In this document: piece by piece, positions 53,197 to 62,590 of the stretch
Layout: each line of letters starts with the position of its first letter
Position numbering within the stretch: position 1 is the first letter of the stretch
From: Myxococcales bacterium
GTDB taxonomy: Bacteria > Myxococcota_A > Polyangia > Polyangiales > JADJMO01
Length of the DNA stretch: 64,000 bases
NCBI GenBank assembly: GCA_016709545.1
Contig: JADJMO010000010.1
Location: 62,001-126,000 of the forward strand
Direction of reading: 5' to 3'
Translations under genes and position numbers: made by a program
The notes under the pieces: generated by a model
Told to the model about the DNA's origin: nothing
Database searches by the model: none
What the model saw: only the letters and a program-made list of their open reading frames with translations

Positions 53197-54822
53197 TCAG
53201 GGATAGACGGGCGCGAGCGTGGTGACCGCGATCGGCGCCTTGGCCGGCGCGTACGCGTTGTCCACCTCGCCGTCGACGACGCGCATCGGGTCGTAGCCCT
53301 TCTCACCCCAGGGGGTGTCGAGCCGCATGGCCTGCAGGAGATCGGCGTAGGTCGCCCTGGCGCCGATCACGCCGTCGACGAACCGCGCGAGCACGTCGCC
53401 ACCGCCCCACACCCAGCTGGGCAGGCCGTTCACGATGGTCTCGAGGTTCTTGCTGCCACCCGGCTTCATGTCGAGGAAGTCCTTCTGGTAGTAGTTGAAG
53501 GACAGACAGCTGTTCACCATCATGATCTGATAGCGATCGTTCCAGTTTCCAGCGCCGTAGTTGGTCGGCTCGAGCGGGCCGTGCCCGAAGTGCGAGTGGC
53601 CGTTGTAGAGGAACACGTCGCCGTACCAGAACGCCTCGAGGTACCGCCACTGCGCGTGCTGCCGCGCGTCGGCGCTGCCGTCCTCGTAGCCGTAGAACGT
53701 GCGCAGCTCGACGGTGACCGTCTTCTGCACGCCCTTGCTGTCCTTCACCGAGAGCGGCAGGTCCCAGTAGATCCAGCGCTCGGCGAGCTTCTGCATCACC
53801 TGCTGGCGGAGGAGCTTGATCTTGGCCGCGTCGGCGCCGACCTCGGCCGGGTAGCCCGACTTGTCGACCACCCAGGTGAGCGCGCGGTCGTAGGTGATGC
53901 CCTCGAGCTTCTTGCCGTCGACCTGGAAATCCAGCAGCCAGGTGAACGGCGCGGTGTGGGTCGGGCGGAGGTTCGGGCGGGCGCGCAGGATCGTGCGCAG
54001 GAAGCGGGCGGCCTCGACGCCGAGCACGTCGTCCGGGTCGTTCTCGTCCTTGTCGACGCCGAAGAACGCGTAGATCACCACCTGGGACTTGTCGGTCCCG
54101 ATCCCGAACAGGCGGTCGTACTCCGGCGCGGCCGGGCTCCCCGCCTTGACCGGGTCGAGCCGCGCCGTGATCGGGAGGAACCAGCGGTTGGCCTCGGCGC
54201 TCGAGATCGTGCCTGGCGACAGCTTGGCGGCCGCCGCGGTGATGGCCTGGCCCTCGGCGGTGATGCGCGCGCGACAGGCCGTCGTCTGGGGCATGAAATG
54301 GTACCAGAGCGAGTCGGTGTCCGTCGTCACATCGTCCGAGCAATCGCGTTTGAGCGCGTCGGCGTGGGCGGCGTAGTCGTCGGCGAGGAGCACGAAGTCG
54401 ACGGTGCTGCGCTTGGCGAGCGTGTTGGTGACGACGGCGCGGTCGTCGTAGCGGTAGGTGACCTGCAGCTTGCGTCCGACCTTGCTGCCCTTGGCGTCCA
54501 CCACGTCCACGACCACGCGCGCCCACTTGGCCGGGTCGGTGTTGGCGCGAGAGGCGCGGTCGTTCAGCGCGACCTTGGGCTGGCGGAGGGCACCGAGCGC
54601 GGTCTTCACTTGTCTGGCGATGGCGGTGCGGACCACGTCGTCGTTCGCGGCGGCGTCCACGTAGACGCGACCCTCGAAGTGGATCCCTCGCTCGGCGGAG
54701 GTGACCCCGGTGAGGGCGTCGTCCCCGGCCTGGCTCTCGTCGTCGGCCCCCGCGTGCGGCGCAGCGCAGGCCGCGAGACCGAGTCCAACCGAGGCGATGA
54801 GCGAGAAAAGCTGGGTCTTCAT
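53197..54822 (-). CDS. Lipoprotein with possible clan-CD (caspase/gingipain-like) peptidase fold
   Basis: 541 residues from ATG 54822, chosen for its signal and lipobox SVGLGLAAC. A central alpha/beta region includes SQVVIYAFFGVDKDENDPDDV and then FLYNGHSHFGHGP followed, about 25 residues later, by IMMVNSCLSFNYYQ. The GHS and NSC pair at the ends of hydrophobic strands resembles the His/Cys dyad of clan CD peptidases. No other caspase signature was found and family assignment is an inference. The rest is unrecognised. A palindrome and promoter-like sequence are upstream. It is on the same strand as the oxidase operon, 27 nt before the PaiB gene. Confidence 0.6.
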   Translation of the reverse strand: MKTQLFSLIASVGLGLAACAAPHAGADDESQAGDDALTGVTSAERGIHFEGRVYVDAAANDDVVRTAIARQVKTALGALRQPKVALNDRASRANTDPAKWARVVVDVVDAKGSKVGRKLQVTYRYDDRAVVTNTLAKRSTVDFVLLADDYAAHADALKRDCSDDVTTDTDSLWYHFMPQTTACRARITAEGQAITAAAAKLSPGTISSAEANRWFLPITARLDPVKAGSPAAPEYDRLFGIGTDKSQVVIYAFFGVDKDENDPDDVLGVEAARFLRTILRARPNLRPTHTAPFTWLLDFQVDGKKLEGITYDRALTWVVDKSGYPAEVGADAAKIKLLRQQVMQKLAERWIYWDLPLSVKDSKGVQKTVTVELRTFYGYEDGSADARQHAQWRYLEAFWYGDVFLYNGHSHFGHGPLEPTNYGAGNWNDRYQIMMVNSCLSFNYYQKDFLDMKPGGSKNLETIVNGLPSWVWGGGDVLARFVDGVIGARATYADLLQAMRLDTPWGEKGYDPMRVVDGEVDNAYAPAKAPIAVTTLAPVYP

Positions 54823-54866
54823 TGGCGTCACCCCTGCCTGAGTTACTAGGCGACGCCCTATGTACT

Positions 54867-54882
54867 ACATCGGACCCGATGT
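54867..54882. promoter_or_regulatory. Operator-like palindrome
   Basis: ACATCGG-AC-CCGATGT is a perfect inverted repeat of 7 bp arms. On the minus strand it overlaps a TTGCAC (-35-like, complement of 54881-54886) and abuts TACATA about 16 bp downstream, placing a dimeric regulator site over the promoter of the lipoprotein gene at 53197. Confidence 0.35.
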
Positions 54883-54893
54883 GCAACCGCCTC

Positions 54894-55323
54894 CTACCGC
54901 ACAGACGTCCCGGACGGGACCCAGCGGGTGGCGGCCCAGCGGACCAGGAGGGGGACGAGGACGATGGGCCCGAGCAGCGCGAGCGCCATCCGGACCCCCG
55001 GCCACGCGCCCGGCCGGAACACGAGGTAGCTGCCGTAGGTGACGAGCGGCGTGGCGGCCGCGACGAGCCATCCGTGGAGGCCGGTGGGGGGCGCGTGGCC
55101 GAACAGCTTCAGGCGGACGACGTCCCAGAACGCGCCCGAGAGCACGAGCCCGATCGCGATGGGCACGGTCACCATCATCGCGAACACCCAGCCGAGCCAG
55201 CGGCCCCCGAGCAGCGGCTCGGTGGGCCCCGAGCGCGCAGGCGAGCGAGACGGCGAGTACCGCCGTGCCGACGGTGCCGAGGGTGAGCGGCACGAGCCAG
55301 CTCGAGAGGCGTTGGATGCGCAT
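54894..55323 (-). CDS. Small polytopic membrane protein, frame-interrupted
   Basis: The first 32 residues (MRIQRLSSWLVPLTLGTVG then a hydrophobic stretch) are in one frame and the remainder, from LLGGRWLGWVFAMMVTVPIAI to the stop at 54894, in another. The switch is at a run of four G on the minus strand (55227-55230); one G fewer would give ALGPTEPLLGGRWLGW continuously. The full product would be about 142 residues with four membrane helices. Function unknown. Same strand as the lipoprotein gene downstream. Confidence 0.6.
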
Positions 55324-55368
55324 GGAGGAGAGACGTCCGAGGGGCTTGGAAGATTTCGCCGCTGGCCC

Positions 55369-55707
55369 TCAGTGGAAGATGCCGAGGATGAGCGCGTTGC
55401 AGGCGCTGACCAGGAACCAGGCGATCGCCGCCACGAAGCAGCCGCTGATCTCCACGCCGCGCACGACCTTCTGCGCGATCAAGAAGATGATGCCGTTGAG
55501 GATGAACGCGCCGATGCCGAGCGTGAGGATCGTCCAGGGGATCGAGACGAACCACAGGACCTTCCACGCGACCGCGTTGAGGATGGCGACGACGACGGCG
55601 AACCCGAGCGCGTCCATGAAGGAACGGGCGCGCATGCCTGGCAGGAACGCGGCGACGAGGAGGACGCTGACGGCATTGACGAGCAGCTGCACGAGGGTCG
55701 AGGCCAT
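55369..55707 (-). CDS. Small membrane protein, phage-holin-family-4-like
   Basis: 112 residues with four hydrophobic segments: QLLVNAVSVLLVAAFLPG, ALGFAVVVAILNAVAW, WTILTLGIGAFILNGIIFLIA and FVAAIAWFLVSACNALILGIF. The LNxVxWKVL and LTLGIGxFILNGxIF motifs recall the mem-IV/phage holin family (DUF360-type), which are housekeeping membrane proteins rather than lysis genes in most bacteria. ATG 55707 chosen. About 237 bp separate it from the divergent uppP gene, with no clear promoter motif recognised. Confidence 0.7.
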   Translation of the reverse strand: MASTLVQLLVNAVSVLLVAAFLPGMRARSFMDALGFAVVVAILNAVAWKVLWFVSIPWTILTLGIGAFILNGIIFLIAQKVVRGVEISGCFVAAIAWFLVSACNALILGIFH

Positions 55708-55944
55708 GTGCCCCGCAAGCTGCGCACGGCGCGACGGTCGAGCAACGGCCTCGGCGGCGAAACATGCTGTCATTGCTGCCAGAACACCCTCGCAAGCCGT
55801 TTCGCGATTCCGTCCGACGTGACATTCCGGCGACGCGGCAGGTGCCAATGCGTCTTTTGTGTGACGCGCCGGTGCCTAGTGCGAAACCCCCGCATGGCGC
55901 CTAGCCACAGGCGGAGCCCGAGCGATTAGGGTTCGCGCCCGTCG

Positions 55945-56747
55945 ATGCCGGTCTTGTACGCGCTGCTGCTGGGAGTGGTGGAGGGGCTCACCGAGTACCT
56001 CCCCGTCTCCTCCACGGGCCACCTCGTGCTCGTGTCGCACGCGCTCGGCCTGCACGACGACGCGACCAAGACCTTCGAGGTGGTGATCCAGCTCGGCGCG
56101 GTGCTCGCGGTGGTGGTGCACTACCGCGCGCTGCTGCTCCAGCGCGTGGCGGGCGTGTTCCGCAAGGACCCGGACGCGATCCGCCTGTTCTCCGCGCTGC
56201 TCGCGGCGTTCGTCCCTACGGCGGTGGCGGGCCTGCTCTTGCGCAAGGCCATCAAGGCCCACCTGTTCGGCAAGGGCCCCGTCGTGGTCGCGCTCATCGT
56301 CGGCGGCGTGCTGATGATCGTCTTCGAGCGCCTCGTGCCGCGCACCAAGGCCACCCTCGAGAAGCTCGAGGACGTGACGCCGAAGCACGGCTTCCTCATC
56401 GGGGTCGCCCAGTGCGCGGCGCTGTGGCCCGGCACCTCGCGCTCGATGGCCACCATCGTCGGCGGGCGCGCGCTCGGCCTCTCGCCCACCGTGGCCGCCG
56501 AGTTCTCGTTCTTGCTCGCGCTGCCGGTGCTCGGCGCCGCGACGCTGCTCGACCTCTACAAAGGGGCAAGGCGCTGGTCGCCACCTCCGCCGCGCGGCTC
56601 TCGCTGTTCGTCGGATTCGCGGTCTCGTTCGTCGTCGCCTGGGCCGTCATCGGCTTCTTCCTCCGCTTCCTGCGCACCCGCGGGCTCGCTCCCTTCGGCT
56701 TCTACCGGATCGCGCTCGGCATCCTCGTCCTGCTTCTCCTCCCCTGA
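55945..56747 (+). CDS. uppP: Undecaprenyl-diphosphatase, frame-interrupted
   Basis: The BacA/UppP-type enzyme recycles undecaprenyl diphosphate in the inner membrane. MPVLYALLLGVVEGLTEYLP and PVSSTGHL form motif 1, and WPGTSRSMATIVGGRALGLSP motif 2, with the catalytic Glu and Arg. Near GGGG (56563-56566) the frame shifts; a fifth G would join LLDLYKGG to KALVATSAARLSLFVGFAV and then the C-terminal TM helix GFYRIALGILVLLLLP, giving about 268 residues, close to the family length. As written the last ~60 residues are out of frame. It lies 14 nt upstream of a DUF47 gene in a phosphate cluster. Confidence 0.85.
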
Positions 56748-56761
56748 GTACGGAGTGTCCC

Positions 56762-57385
56762 ATGTTCGGCAAATCCTCCTCTGACGCGCTCTTCTTCGAC
56801 GCCTTCCGCAAGCACGCCGAGCACACCCTCGAGGCGGCCCAGGTGGTGCGGCGCATGTTCGACCAGCTCGACCGGGCCAAGGAGCTCGCCAAGGAGGTGG
56901 TCGAGAACGAGCACGCCGGTGACAGCATCACCCACGAGACGATGCGGCGCCTCCACGAGACGTGGATCACGCCGTTCGACCGCGCCGACATCCACACCCT
57001 CATCTCGCGCATGGACGACGTGCTCGACCTCACCGAGGCCGTGGCCAAGCGCGTCGTGCTGTTCGAGATCGACGAGGCGCGGCCGCCGGTGAAGGAGCTC
57101 GCCGACATCCTCGTGAAGTCCTGCGAGATGCTGCTCGAGGCCACCAAGGAGCTCCCGAGCCTCAAGAAGTCGCCCCGGGTGCTCGAGGTCTGCACCCAGC
57201 TCGGCCAGCTAGAGAACGACGCCGACGACCTCTACCGCAAGGCGATCGCCCAGCTCTACAAGGCCGGTAACGACCCGCTGGTGGTCATGAAGTGGCGCGA
57301 CATCTTCGACGCGCTCGAGACCGCCATGGACAAGTGCAACGACGTCGCGAACGTCCTCGAAGGCGTGGTCCTGGAGTATTCCTGA
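56762..57385 (+). CDS. DUF47 family (PhoU-like) protein, Pit accessory
   Basis: 207 residues, all helical, with the TIGR00153/DUF47 start FFDAFRKHAEHTLEAAQVV, an acidic VVENEHAGDSITHETMRRLHE motif and ITPFDRADIHTLISRMDDVLD, which form PhoU-like metal-binding bundles. The C-terminal ETAMDKCNDVANVLEGVVLE is typical. Members regulate the Pit transporter. The stop overlaps the Pit start (TGATG), so the pair is translationally coupled; this arrangement is common. Confidence 0.92.
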   Translation: MFGKSSSDALFFDAFRKHAEHTLEAAQVVRRMFDQLDRAKELAKEVVENEHAGDSITHETMRRLHETWITPFDRADIHTLISRMDDVLDLTEAVAKRVVLFEIDEARPPVKELADILVKSCEMLLEATKELPSLKKSPRVLEVCTQLGQLENDADDLYRKAIAQLYKAGNDPLVVMKWRDIFDALETAMDKCNDVANVLEGVVLEYS

Positions 57386-58395
57386 TGTTCACCGCGCTCG
57401 TCGTCATCATCCTGCTCGCGCTCGCGTTCGACTTCATCAACGGCTTCCACGACGCCGCGAACTCGATCGCGACCGTGGTCTCGACCCGAGTGCTCTCGCC
57501 GCGCGCGGCGGTCATCTGGGCCGCGTTCTTCAACTTCATCGCGTTCCTCGTGTTCGAGTCGCACGTGGCCGGCAACATCGCCAAGGGCATCGACGCCAAG
57601 ACGGTCTCGCTGCTGCTCGTGGGCGCCGGCCTCATGGGCGCGATCATCTGGAACCTCATCACCTGGTACTACGGCCTGCCCTCCTCCTCGTCTCACGCGC
57701 TGATCGGCGGGATGGCCGGCGCCGCGATCGTCAAGACCCACGGATTCGCGGCGCTCGACGCCAAGTTCTTCATCAAGACGGCGGCGTTCATCATCGTCTC
57801 GCCGGTCGTGGGCCTCTTGCTCGGGTTCCTGCTCATGAGCCTCGTGCGCGGGATCTTCGGGCGGATGGCCCCCCGCAAGGTGGACCGCGGGTTCCGGCTC
57901 GCGCAGCTCGCCTCGGCCGCCGCCTACTCGCTCGGACACGGCGGCAACGACGCGCAGAAGACCATGGGCATCATCGTGATGGCCCTGGTCGCGACCGGGA
58001 AGATCGCCACGGTGAAGGGCAAGGCGCCCCATGTGCCGCTCTGGGTCGTGCTCGCGTGCCACGCGGCGATGGGCCTCGGCACGATGAGTGGCGGCTGGCG
58101 CATCGTCCGCACGATGGGCATGAAGATCTGCAAGCTGCAGCCGGTCGGCGGGTTCTGCGCCGAGACCAGCGGCGCTCTGACGCTCTTCGGTGCGACAGCG
58201 CTCGGCGTGCCGGTCTCCACCACCCACACCATCACCGGCTCGATCGTCGGCGTCGGTACGACCGACAAGCTGTCCGCCGTGCGCTGGGGAGTGGCCGGTC
58301 GAATCGTGTGGGCGTGGATCCTCACCATTCCCGCGGCCGCCGGGATTTCTGCGCTGACCTACCTCCTGCTCCGCGCCTTCGGCGTACCGGGCTGA
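57385..58395 (+). CDS. pit: Inorganic phosphate transporter (Pit family)
   Basis: 336 residues with about ten membrane helices. The two inverted signature motifs of the Pit family are visible: FINGFHDAANSIATVVSTRVL near residue 20 and SLGHGGNDAQKTMGIIVMAL near residue 190. Further motifs are SSSSHALIGGMAGAAI and VSTTHTITGSIVGVG. It imports metal-phosphate with proton or sodium symport at low affinity. Short size fits the compact bacterial forms without a central cytoplasmic domain. Downstream, 3 nt separate it from a PhoR-type kinase gene; a PhoB partner is not in the window. Confidence 0.94.
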   Translation: MFTALVVIILLALAFDFINGFHDAANSIATVVSTRVLSPRAAVIWAAFFNFIAFLVFESHVAGNIAKGIDAKTVSLLLVGAGLMGAIIWNLITWYYGLPSSSSHALIGGMAGAAIVKTHGFAALDAKFFIKTAAFIIVSPVVGLLLGFLLMSLVRGIFGRMAPRKVDRGFRLAQLASAAAYSLGHGGNDAQKTMGIIVMALVATGKIATVKGKAPHVPLWVVLACHAAMGLGTMSGGWRIVRTMGMKICKLQPVGGFCAETSGALTLFGATALGVPVSTTHTITGSIVGVGTTDKLSAVRWGVAGRIVWAWILTIPAAAGISALTYLLLRAFGVPG

Positions 58396-58398
58396 GCG

Positions 58399-59814
58399 AT
58401 GGAGGGGCGTCGCGGCCGCTTCTTCCTCGCCGCTCTGTTCGGCCTCGGGCTCGCGTTCCTCGCGTGGGTCATGGGCCAGCGCTTCCTCGATCCCGCGATC
58501 GCGCTGGCCGGCGATCGGGGACGCGATCTGGTGGGGCTGCTCGTGGTCGGCGCGTTCGTGTGTGGCGGAGCCATCGCGTACACCGCGGCGTGGCTCGTGG
58601 CCGAGTCGCTCACGTCGCTCACCCGCACCGCCCGCGCGATGCGGCGTGACCTCGGCATCCGCACCCACGTGCAGGGATCGGACGAGGTCGGACAGCTCGC
58701 GGGCGCGCTCGACGAGCTCGCCGGCTGGCTGTCCAAGGAGAAGGCGTCGCTGGAAGAGGACCGCAACCGCCTGGTCGCGATCCTCGAGTCGATGGGGGAG
58801 GGCGTTCTCGTCACCGATCCCCTCGACGAGGGTGGCGAAGTGGTGCTCGCCAACGCTCTGCTCCGTGACATGCTCGTGCTGGATCGCTCGATCCTCGGCA
58901 AGCGGCCCGTCGACGTCCTGCCGGATCTCGGGGCGGTGTTCCAGAAGGCCGAGACCGAAGGGGGAGCGGCCGCCGAGCTCGAGCTGACCGGCCTGAAGCC
59001 CGGCCGCATCCTGGTTCGTGCGCGGCCGATCCGCGGGGTGCAGGACGACAAGCTGCAGGGGCTCGTCGCCGTCTTCACGGACGTCACCGAGCTGCGCCGC
59101 CTGGAGATCGTCCGCCGGGACTTCGTCGCCAACGTCTCTCACGAGCTGCGCACGCCGATCATGGCCATCGGGACGTCGACGGAGACTTTGCTTGCGGGTG
59201 CGCTCGAGGATCCGGAGGTCGCGCGCGACATGGTCCAGATCGTCGACCGTCACTCGAACCGCCTTCGTCAGCTGGTCGAGGACCTCCTCGAGCTCTCCAA
59301 GATCGAGTCCCGCGGCTTTCGCCTCGAGCGCGCCGACGTCGAGCCGCGCGTGGTGGTGGAGGCGTCGCTCGAGGCCGTGGCCGTGGCCAGCCGGCAGCGG
59401 GGCGTGCGCGTGGAGCCGCTCTTCGGCGAGGGACTCGGCACCGTACGCACCGACCGCCGCGCGCTCGAGCAGGTGCTCGTGAACCTGGTCGACAACGCCA
59501 TCAAGTACGGCGGGCCCAAGCCGGTGCAGGTGCTCGTCACGCGCAACGCCGGACAGCTCGACATCGAGGTCCGCGATCAGGGTCCCGGCATCGAGCCGCG
59601 CCACTTGCCTCGGTTGTTCGAGCGGTTCTATCGCGTGGACGCGGGCCGCTCCCGCGCGGTCGGCGGCACGGGTCTCGGGCTCAGCATCGTCAAGCACCTG
59701 GCCGAGGCCATGGGCGGCACGATCGAGGTCAAGAGCAAGGTCGGCCAGGGCACGTCGTTCTTCGTGCGCATCCCCGTCGAAGGCCCCCCCGACAGCGTCG
59801 TCATGAAGGTGTAG
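58399..59814 (+). CDS. PhoR-type sensor histidine kinase
   Basis: 471 residues. Two N-terminal membrane helices (FFLAALFGLGLAFLAWVMG, LVGLLVVGAFVCGGAIAYTA), HAMP-like linker around 70-110 (SLTRTARAMRRDLGIRTHV), a PAS domain (RLVAILESMGEGVLVTDP, QGLVAVFTDVTELRRLE), HisKA with NVSHELRTPIMA carrying the phosphorylatable His, and HATPase with VNLVDNAIKYG, DQGPGIE and GGTGLGLSIVKH. Typical of phosphate-sensing PhoR; the gene follows uppP-DUF47-pit. No response regulator gene is adjacent, so the partner must be elsewhere. Confidence 0.92.
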   Translation: MEGRRGRFFLAALFGLGLAFLAWVMGQRFLDPAIALAGDRGRDLVGLLVVGAFVCGGAIAYTAAWLVAESLTSLTRTARAMRRDLGIRTHVQGSDEVGQLAGALDELAGWLSKEKASLEEDRNRLVAILESMGEGVLVTDPLDEGGEVVLANALLRDMLVLDRSILGKRPVDVLPDLGAVFQKAETEGGAAAELELTGLKPGRILVRARPIRGVQDDKLQGLVAVFTDVTELRRLEIVRRDFVANVSHELRTPIMAIGTSTETLLAGALEDPEVARDMVQIVDRHSNRLRQLVEDLLELSKIESRGFRLERADVEPRVVVEASLEAVAVASRQRGVRVEPLFGEGLGTVRTDRRALEQVLVNLVDNAIKYGGPKPVQVLVTRNAGQLDIEVRDQGPGIEPRHLPRLFERFYRVDAGRSRAVGGTGLGLSIVKHLAEAMGGTIEVKSKVGQGTSFFVRIPVEGPPDSVVMKV

Positions 59815-59824
59815 TCTGCCCGCG

Positions 59825-61317
59825 ATGGGCGACGATCCGGAGAGCGACGCGCTCGAACGCGAGCTCGAAGACGAGCGCCGGAACCGTCGGCAGGGCTTGC
59901 GCCGCCTCGCGCTGTTCGTGCCCCCCCTCGCCGCGCTCCTGGTCGCCGGGATCGCGCTCGGCCTCTCGCGGCCGCGGGACGTGTTCGCGGGCCGCGCTTC
60001 GATCGCGGGTCGCCCGCCGGCCGACGCCCCCCTCACCTTCCGGGTCATGGTGATCCGCGCGCTCGGCGGCGTGACCGTCACGACGCCGGCGCCCGGGCTC
60101 GAGCTGCGCGTCTCGCACGGTCGTGTCGGATCGACGGACGACGACGGCGCGGCCGAGGTGATCGTCGACGCCCCGCTCCCCGCCGAGATCACGCTCGAGG
60201 GCCGCGTCGACGGCGCGTTCCGCCCGCTGCTCACCTTCTCGACCGGCGCGCTGCCACCGCCGCGCCCGGACGACGGCCTCACGGCGCTCTCGCGCAGCGG
60301 TGGCTCGCGCTCGGGGGCGCTGGTCGTCGACGCAGCCCCGGAGCTCTCCGCCCTCGCGCCGCCGCTCCCTGGTGCGGCGTGGGTCTGGGTCCGCGATCTG
60401 GCAGGAATGGCAGTATCGGGCGCCACGGTCACGCTGACGGGTGAGGCGGGCCTCGACAGCGATCCGCCGGCGGGGCTCACCGACGCGAACGGGCTCGCCC
60501 GCCTCCCGCTCGCCCCAAGCTGCCGCCCGTGCTCGTGGCCATCACGGCGCGCCGGGGGATCACCGAGGGCACGTTCCGGGGAACCCTCGGCGCGGTGCTC
60601 GCGCCCGCCGTGCCACCCGGCGACGGCGTGATCGCTGGGTCGACGGTGGAGCTCCGCGCCCCCGCCACGCGCACCTACGTCTACGCGGACGTTCTCCAGA
60701 ACGGCGTGCGCGTGCTCGGCCAGCGGCTCGCGTTCCAGAACGGCGTCGCGAGCCTCGCGCTGCCACCGAACCTCAAGGGCGTCATCGACCTCTCGGTGTC
60801 CTCGTCGGCGACCGCCGGTCCGAGCGACGACGCGGCCCACGTGGTCTCGTGGCCGCTGGTGCTCGCCGCCGACGCGCCCGATGCCTGGGCCGCCGTCGCC
60901 GTGTCGCCGCGCCTGCCCGAACAGGTCAAGAAGACCGACCCGTCGCTGGGCGCGTACCGCGCCGTGGTGGCGGCCACGCTCGCCCGCGCGCGCATCGCGT
61001 TCGTGCCCCGCGGGCTCGAGCTCGACGGCCTGCCCAAGGTGCTGAACGAGGAGATCGGGCGCGTGCGTCGCGTGCGGCGCGGGGCCACGCTCGGCATCCT
61101 CGGCGGAGGTCTGCTCGAGCTCGGGCTCATGCTGGGGCTCGGGATCTTCGCGACGAGGACGGCGGTGGACGACGCCCTCGCCCGCGAGCGCGGCGAAGAC
61201 CCGCGCCACGGAACGAGCAGCACGCGCAAGATCGTGGGCCTCTTGTGCGCTGGGATCGGGATCGTCGTGATGGTGTTCGCCGCGATGGCGCTCATGGCGT
61301 GGGGGATGCCGTCGTGA
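59825..61317 (+). CDS. Membrane-anchored protein with Ig-like region, frame-interrupted
   Basis: MGDDPESDALEREL starts a cytoplasmic N-terminus, a helix (LALFVPPLAALLVAGIALGL), then extracytoplasmic beta domains with VTVTTPAPGLELRVSHGRVG and AAEVIVDAPLPAEITLEG (Big/Ig-like). At CCCC (60513-60516) the frame shifts; one more C gives LARLPLAPKLPPVLVAITARRG continuing to 61317. Two further membrane helices (GILGGGLLELGLMLGLGIFA, LLCAGIGIVVMVFAAMALM) end the protein, total about 498 residues. Function unknown. It is 10 nt after the PhoR-type kinase and overlaps the transporter start (GTGA). Confidence 0.72.
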
Positions 61318-62546
61318 AGATCGCGCGCCCGACCACCATCCTCGCGCTGCTCACCGCGCTGAACTTCCTCAACTACGTCGACCGCTACCTCGTGGCGGCG
61401 GTGTCGCCACGCTTCCAGGAGTCGCTCGGGCTCAACGACTTCCAGACCGGCCTCGCCATCAGCGCGTTCATGGTCGGCTACTTCGTCACGAGCCCGCTCT
61501 TCGGCCAGCTCGCCGACTCGAAGAGCGCGAAGCCGGGGCGAAGGACCCTCCTCATCGCGATCGGCGTGGCCCTCTGGAGCGTGGCCACCGTGCTGTCGGG
61601 GTTCGCGCGCGACGCGACCACGCTGGTGCTGGCGCGGGTGCTCGTCGGCGTGGGCGAGGCCAGCTACGCCACCATCGCCCCCACCATCATCGACGACCTC
61701 GCGCCGCCCGACCGTCGCAACAAGTGGCTGACCATCTTCTACCTCGCGACCCCGGTCGGGAGCGCGCTCGGCTACCTGCTCGGCGGGCTCCTCGAGCACA
61801 AGCTCGGCTGGCGGGCGGCGTTCTTCGTCGCCGGAGGGCCCGGGATTGCCCTCGCGGCGCTCGCCCTGCTCGTGGTCGAGCCCAAGCGGCTCGAGAAGGA
61901 CGAGCCCACGGCGAGCGCGGGGGCCTACCGTCGTCTCCTCGGCGCGCCGCTCTACGTGGCGTGCGTGGCCGGGTTCTGCATGTACACGTTCGCGCTCGGC
62001 GGGTTCGCCGCGTGGGCGCCGAAGTTCCTCTACAAGACCCACGCGATGGAGCTCGCCAAGGCCGACTTCGGCTTCGGCACCGTGGCGGTGCTCGCCGGCA
62101 TCGTGGGTACGATCGGCGGCAGCTGGATCGCCGACCGCACGCTGCCGACGGCGGCGACCGAGGAGGAGCGCGTGCGCGGCTACCTGCGGTTCTGCGGGTG
62201 GGCGACCCTCGCAGCCCTCCCCTTCGCCGTGGCGACGATCGTGGCGCCCACGCCGCTCGCGTTCTTCGTGGCGATCTTCCTGTGCGAGGCGGCGCTGTTC
62301 GCGAGCACGTCGCCGATCAACGTGGTCATCCTCGGCTCGGTGCCGCGCGACCTCCGCGCCACGGCGATGGCCGCCAGCATCTTCGCGATCCACGCGGCCG
62401 GGGATTTCCCGAGTCCGCCGCTGATCGGCTGGCTCGCCGACCGCTCGAGCCTCAAGAACGCGCTCCTGCTCCTGCCCGTGGCCGTGGCGTTGTGCGTCGT
62501 GATCTGGCTGCGGGGCTCGCGGCGGCCGCTCGCTCGCGTGGAGTGA
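61314..62546 (+). CDS. MFS transporter, spinster-like
   Basis: 410 residues from GTG 61314, overlapping the upstream stop (GTGA). Twelve predicted helices. The N-terminal ALNFLNYVDRYLVAAVSPRFQ and VGYFVTSPLFGQLADS resemble the spinster/Spns subfamily (ETSL-type), with the MFS motif RVLVGVGEASYATIAPTIIDDL and RRNKWLTIFY. Substrate could be lipid, sugar phosphate or organic acid; cannot be decided from sequence. The gene is in the same run as the phosphate cluster and the PhnD-like protein. Confidence 0.88.
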   Translation: MKIARPTTILALLTALNFLNYVDRYLVAAVSPRFQESLGLNDFQTGLAISAFMVGYFVTSPLFGQLADSKSAKPGRRTLLIAIGVALWSVATVLSGFARDATTLVLARVLVGVGEASYATIAPTIIDDLAPPDRRNKWLTIFYLATPVGSALGYLLGGLLEHKLGWRAAFFVAGGPGIALAALALLVVEPKRLEKDEPTASAGAYRRLLGAPLYVACVAGFCMYTFALGGFAAWAPKFLYKTHAMELAKADFGFGTVAVLAGIVGTIGGSWIADRTLPTAATEEERVRGYLRFCGWATLAALPFAVATIVAPTPLAFFVAIFLCEAALFASTSPINVVILGSVPRDLRATAMAASIFAIHAAGDFPSPPLIGWLADRSSLKNALLLLPVAVALCVVIWLRGSRRPLARVE

Positions 62547-62590
62547 ACGAGGGCTTGCGCGCCCCGTCTGCAAGAGCTGGAATCGCCGCC

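Noticed and set aside
55369..55707. Holin-like protein as evidence of a prophage
   Set aside because: No other phage gene is present and this membrane family is widespread outside phages.
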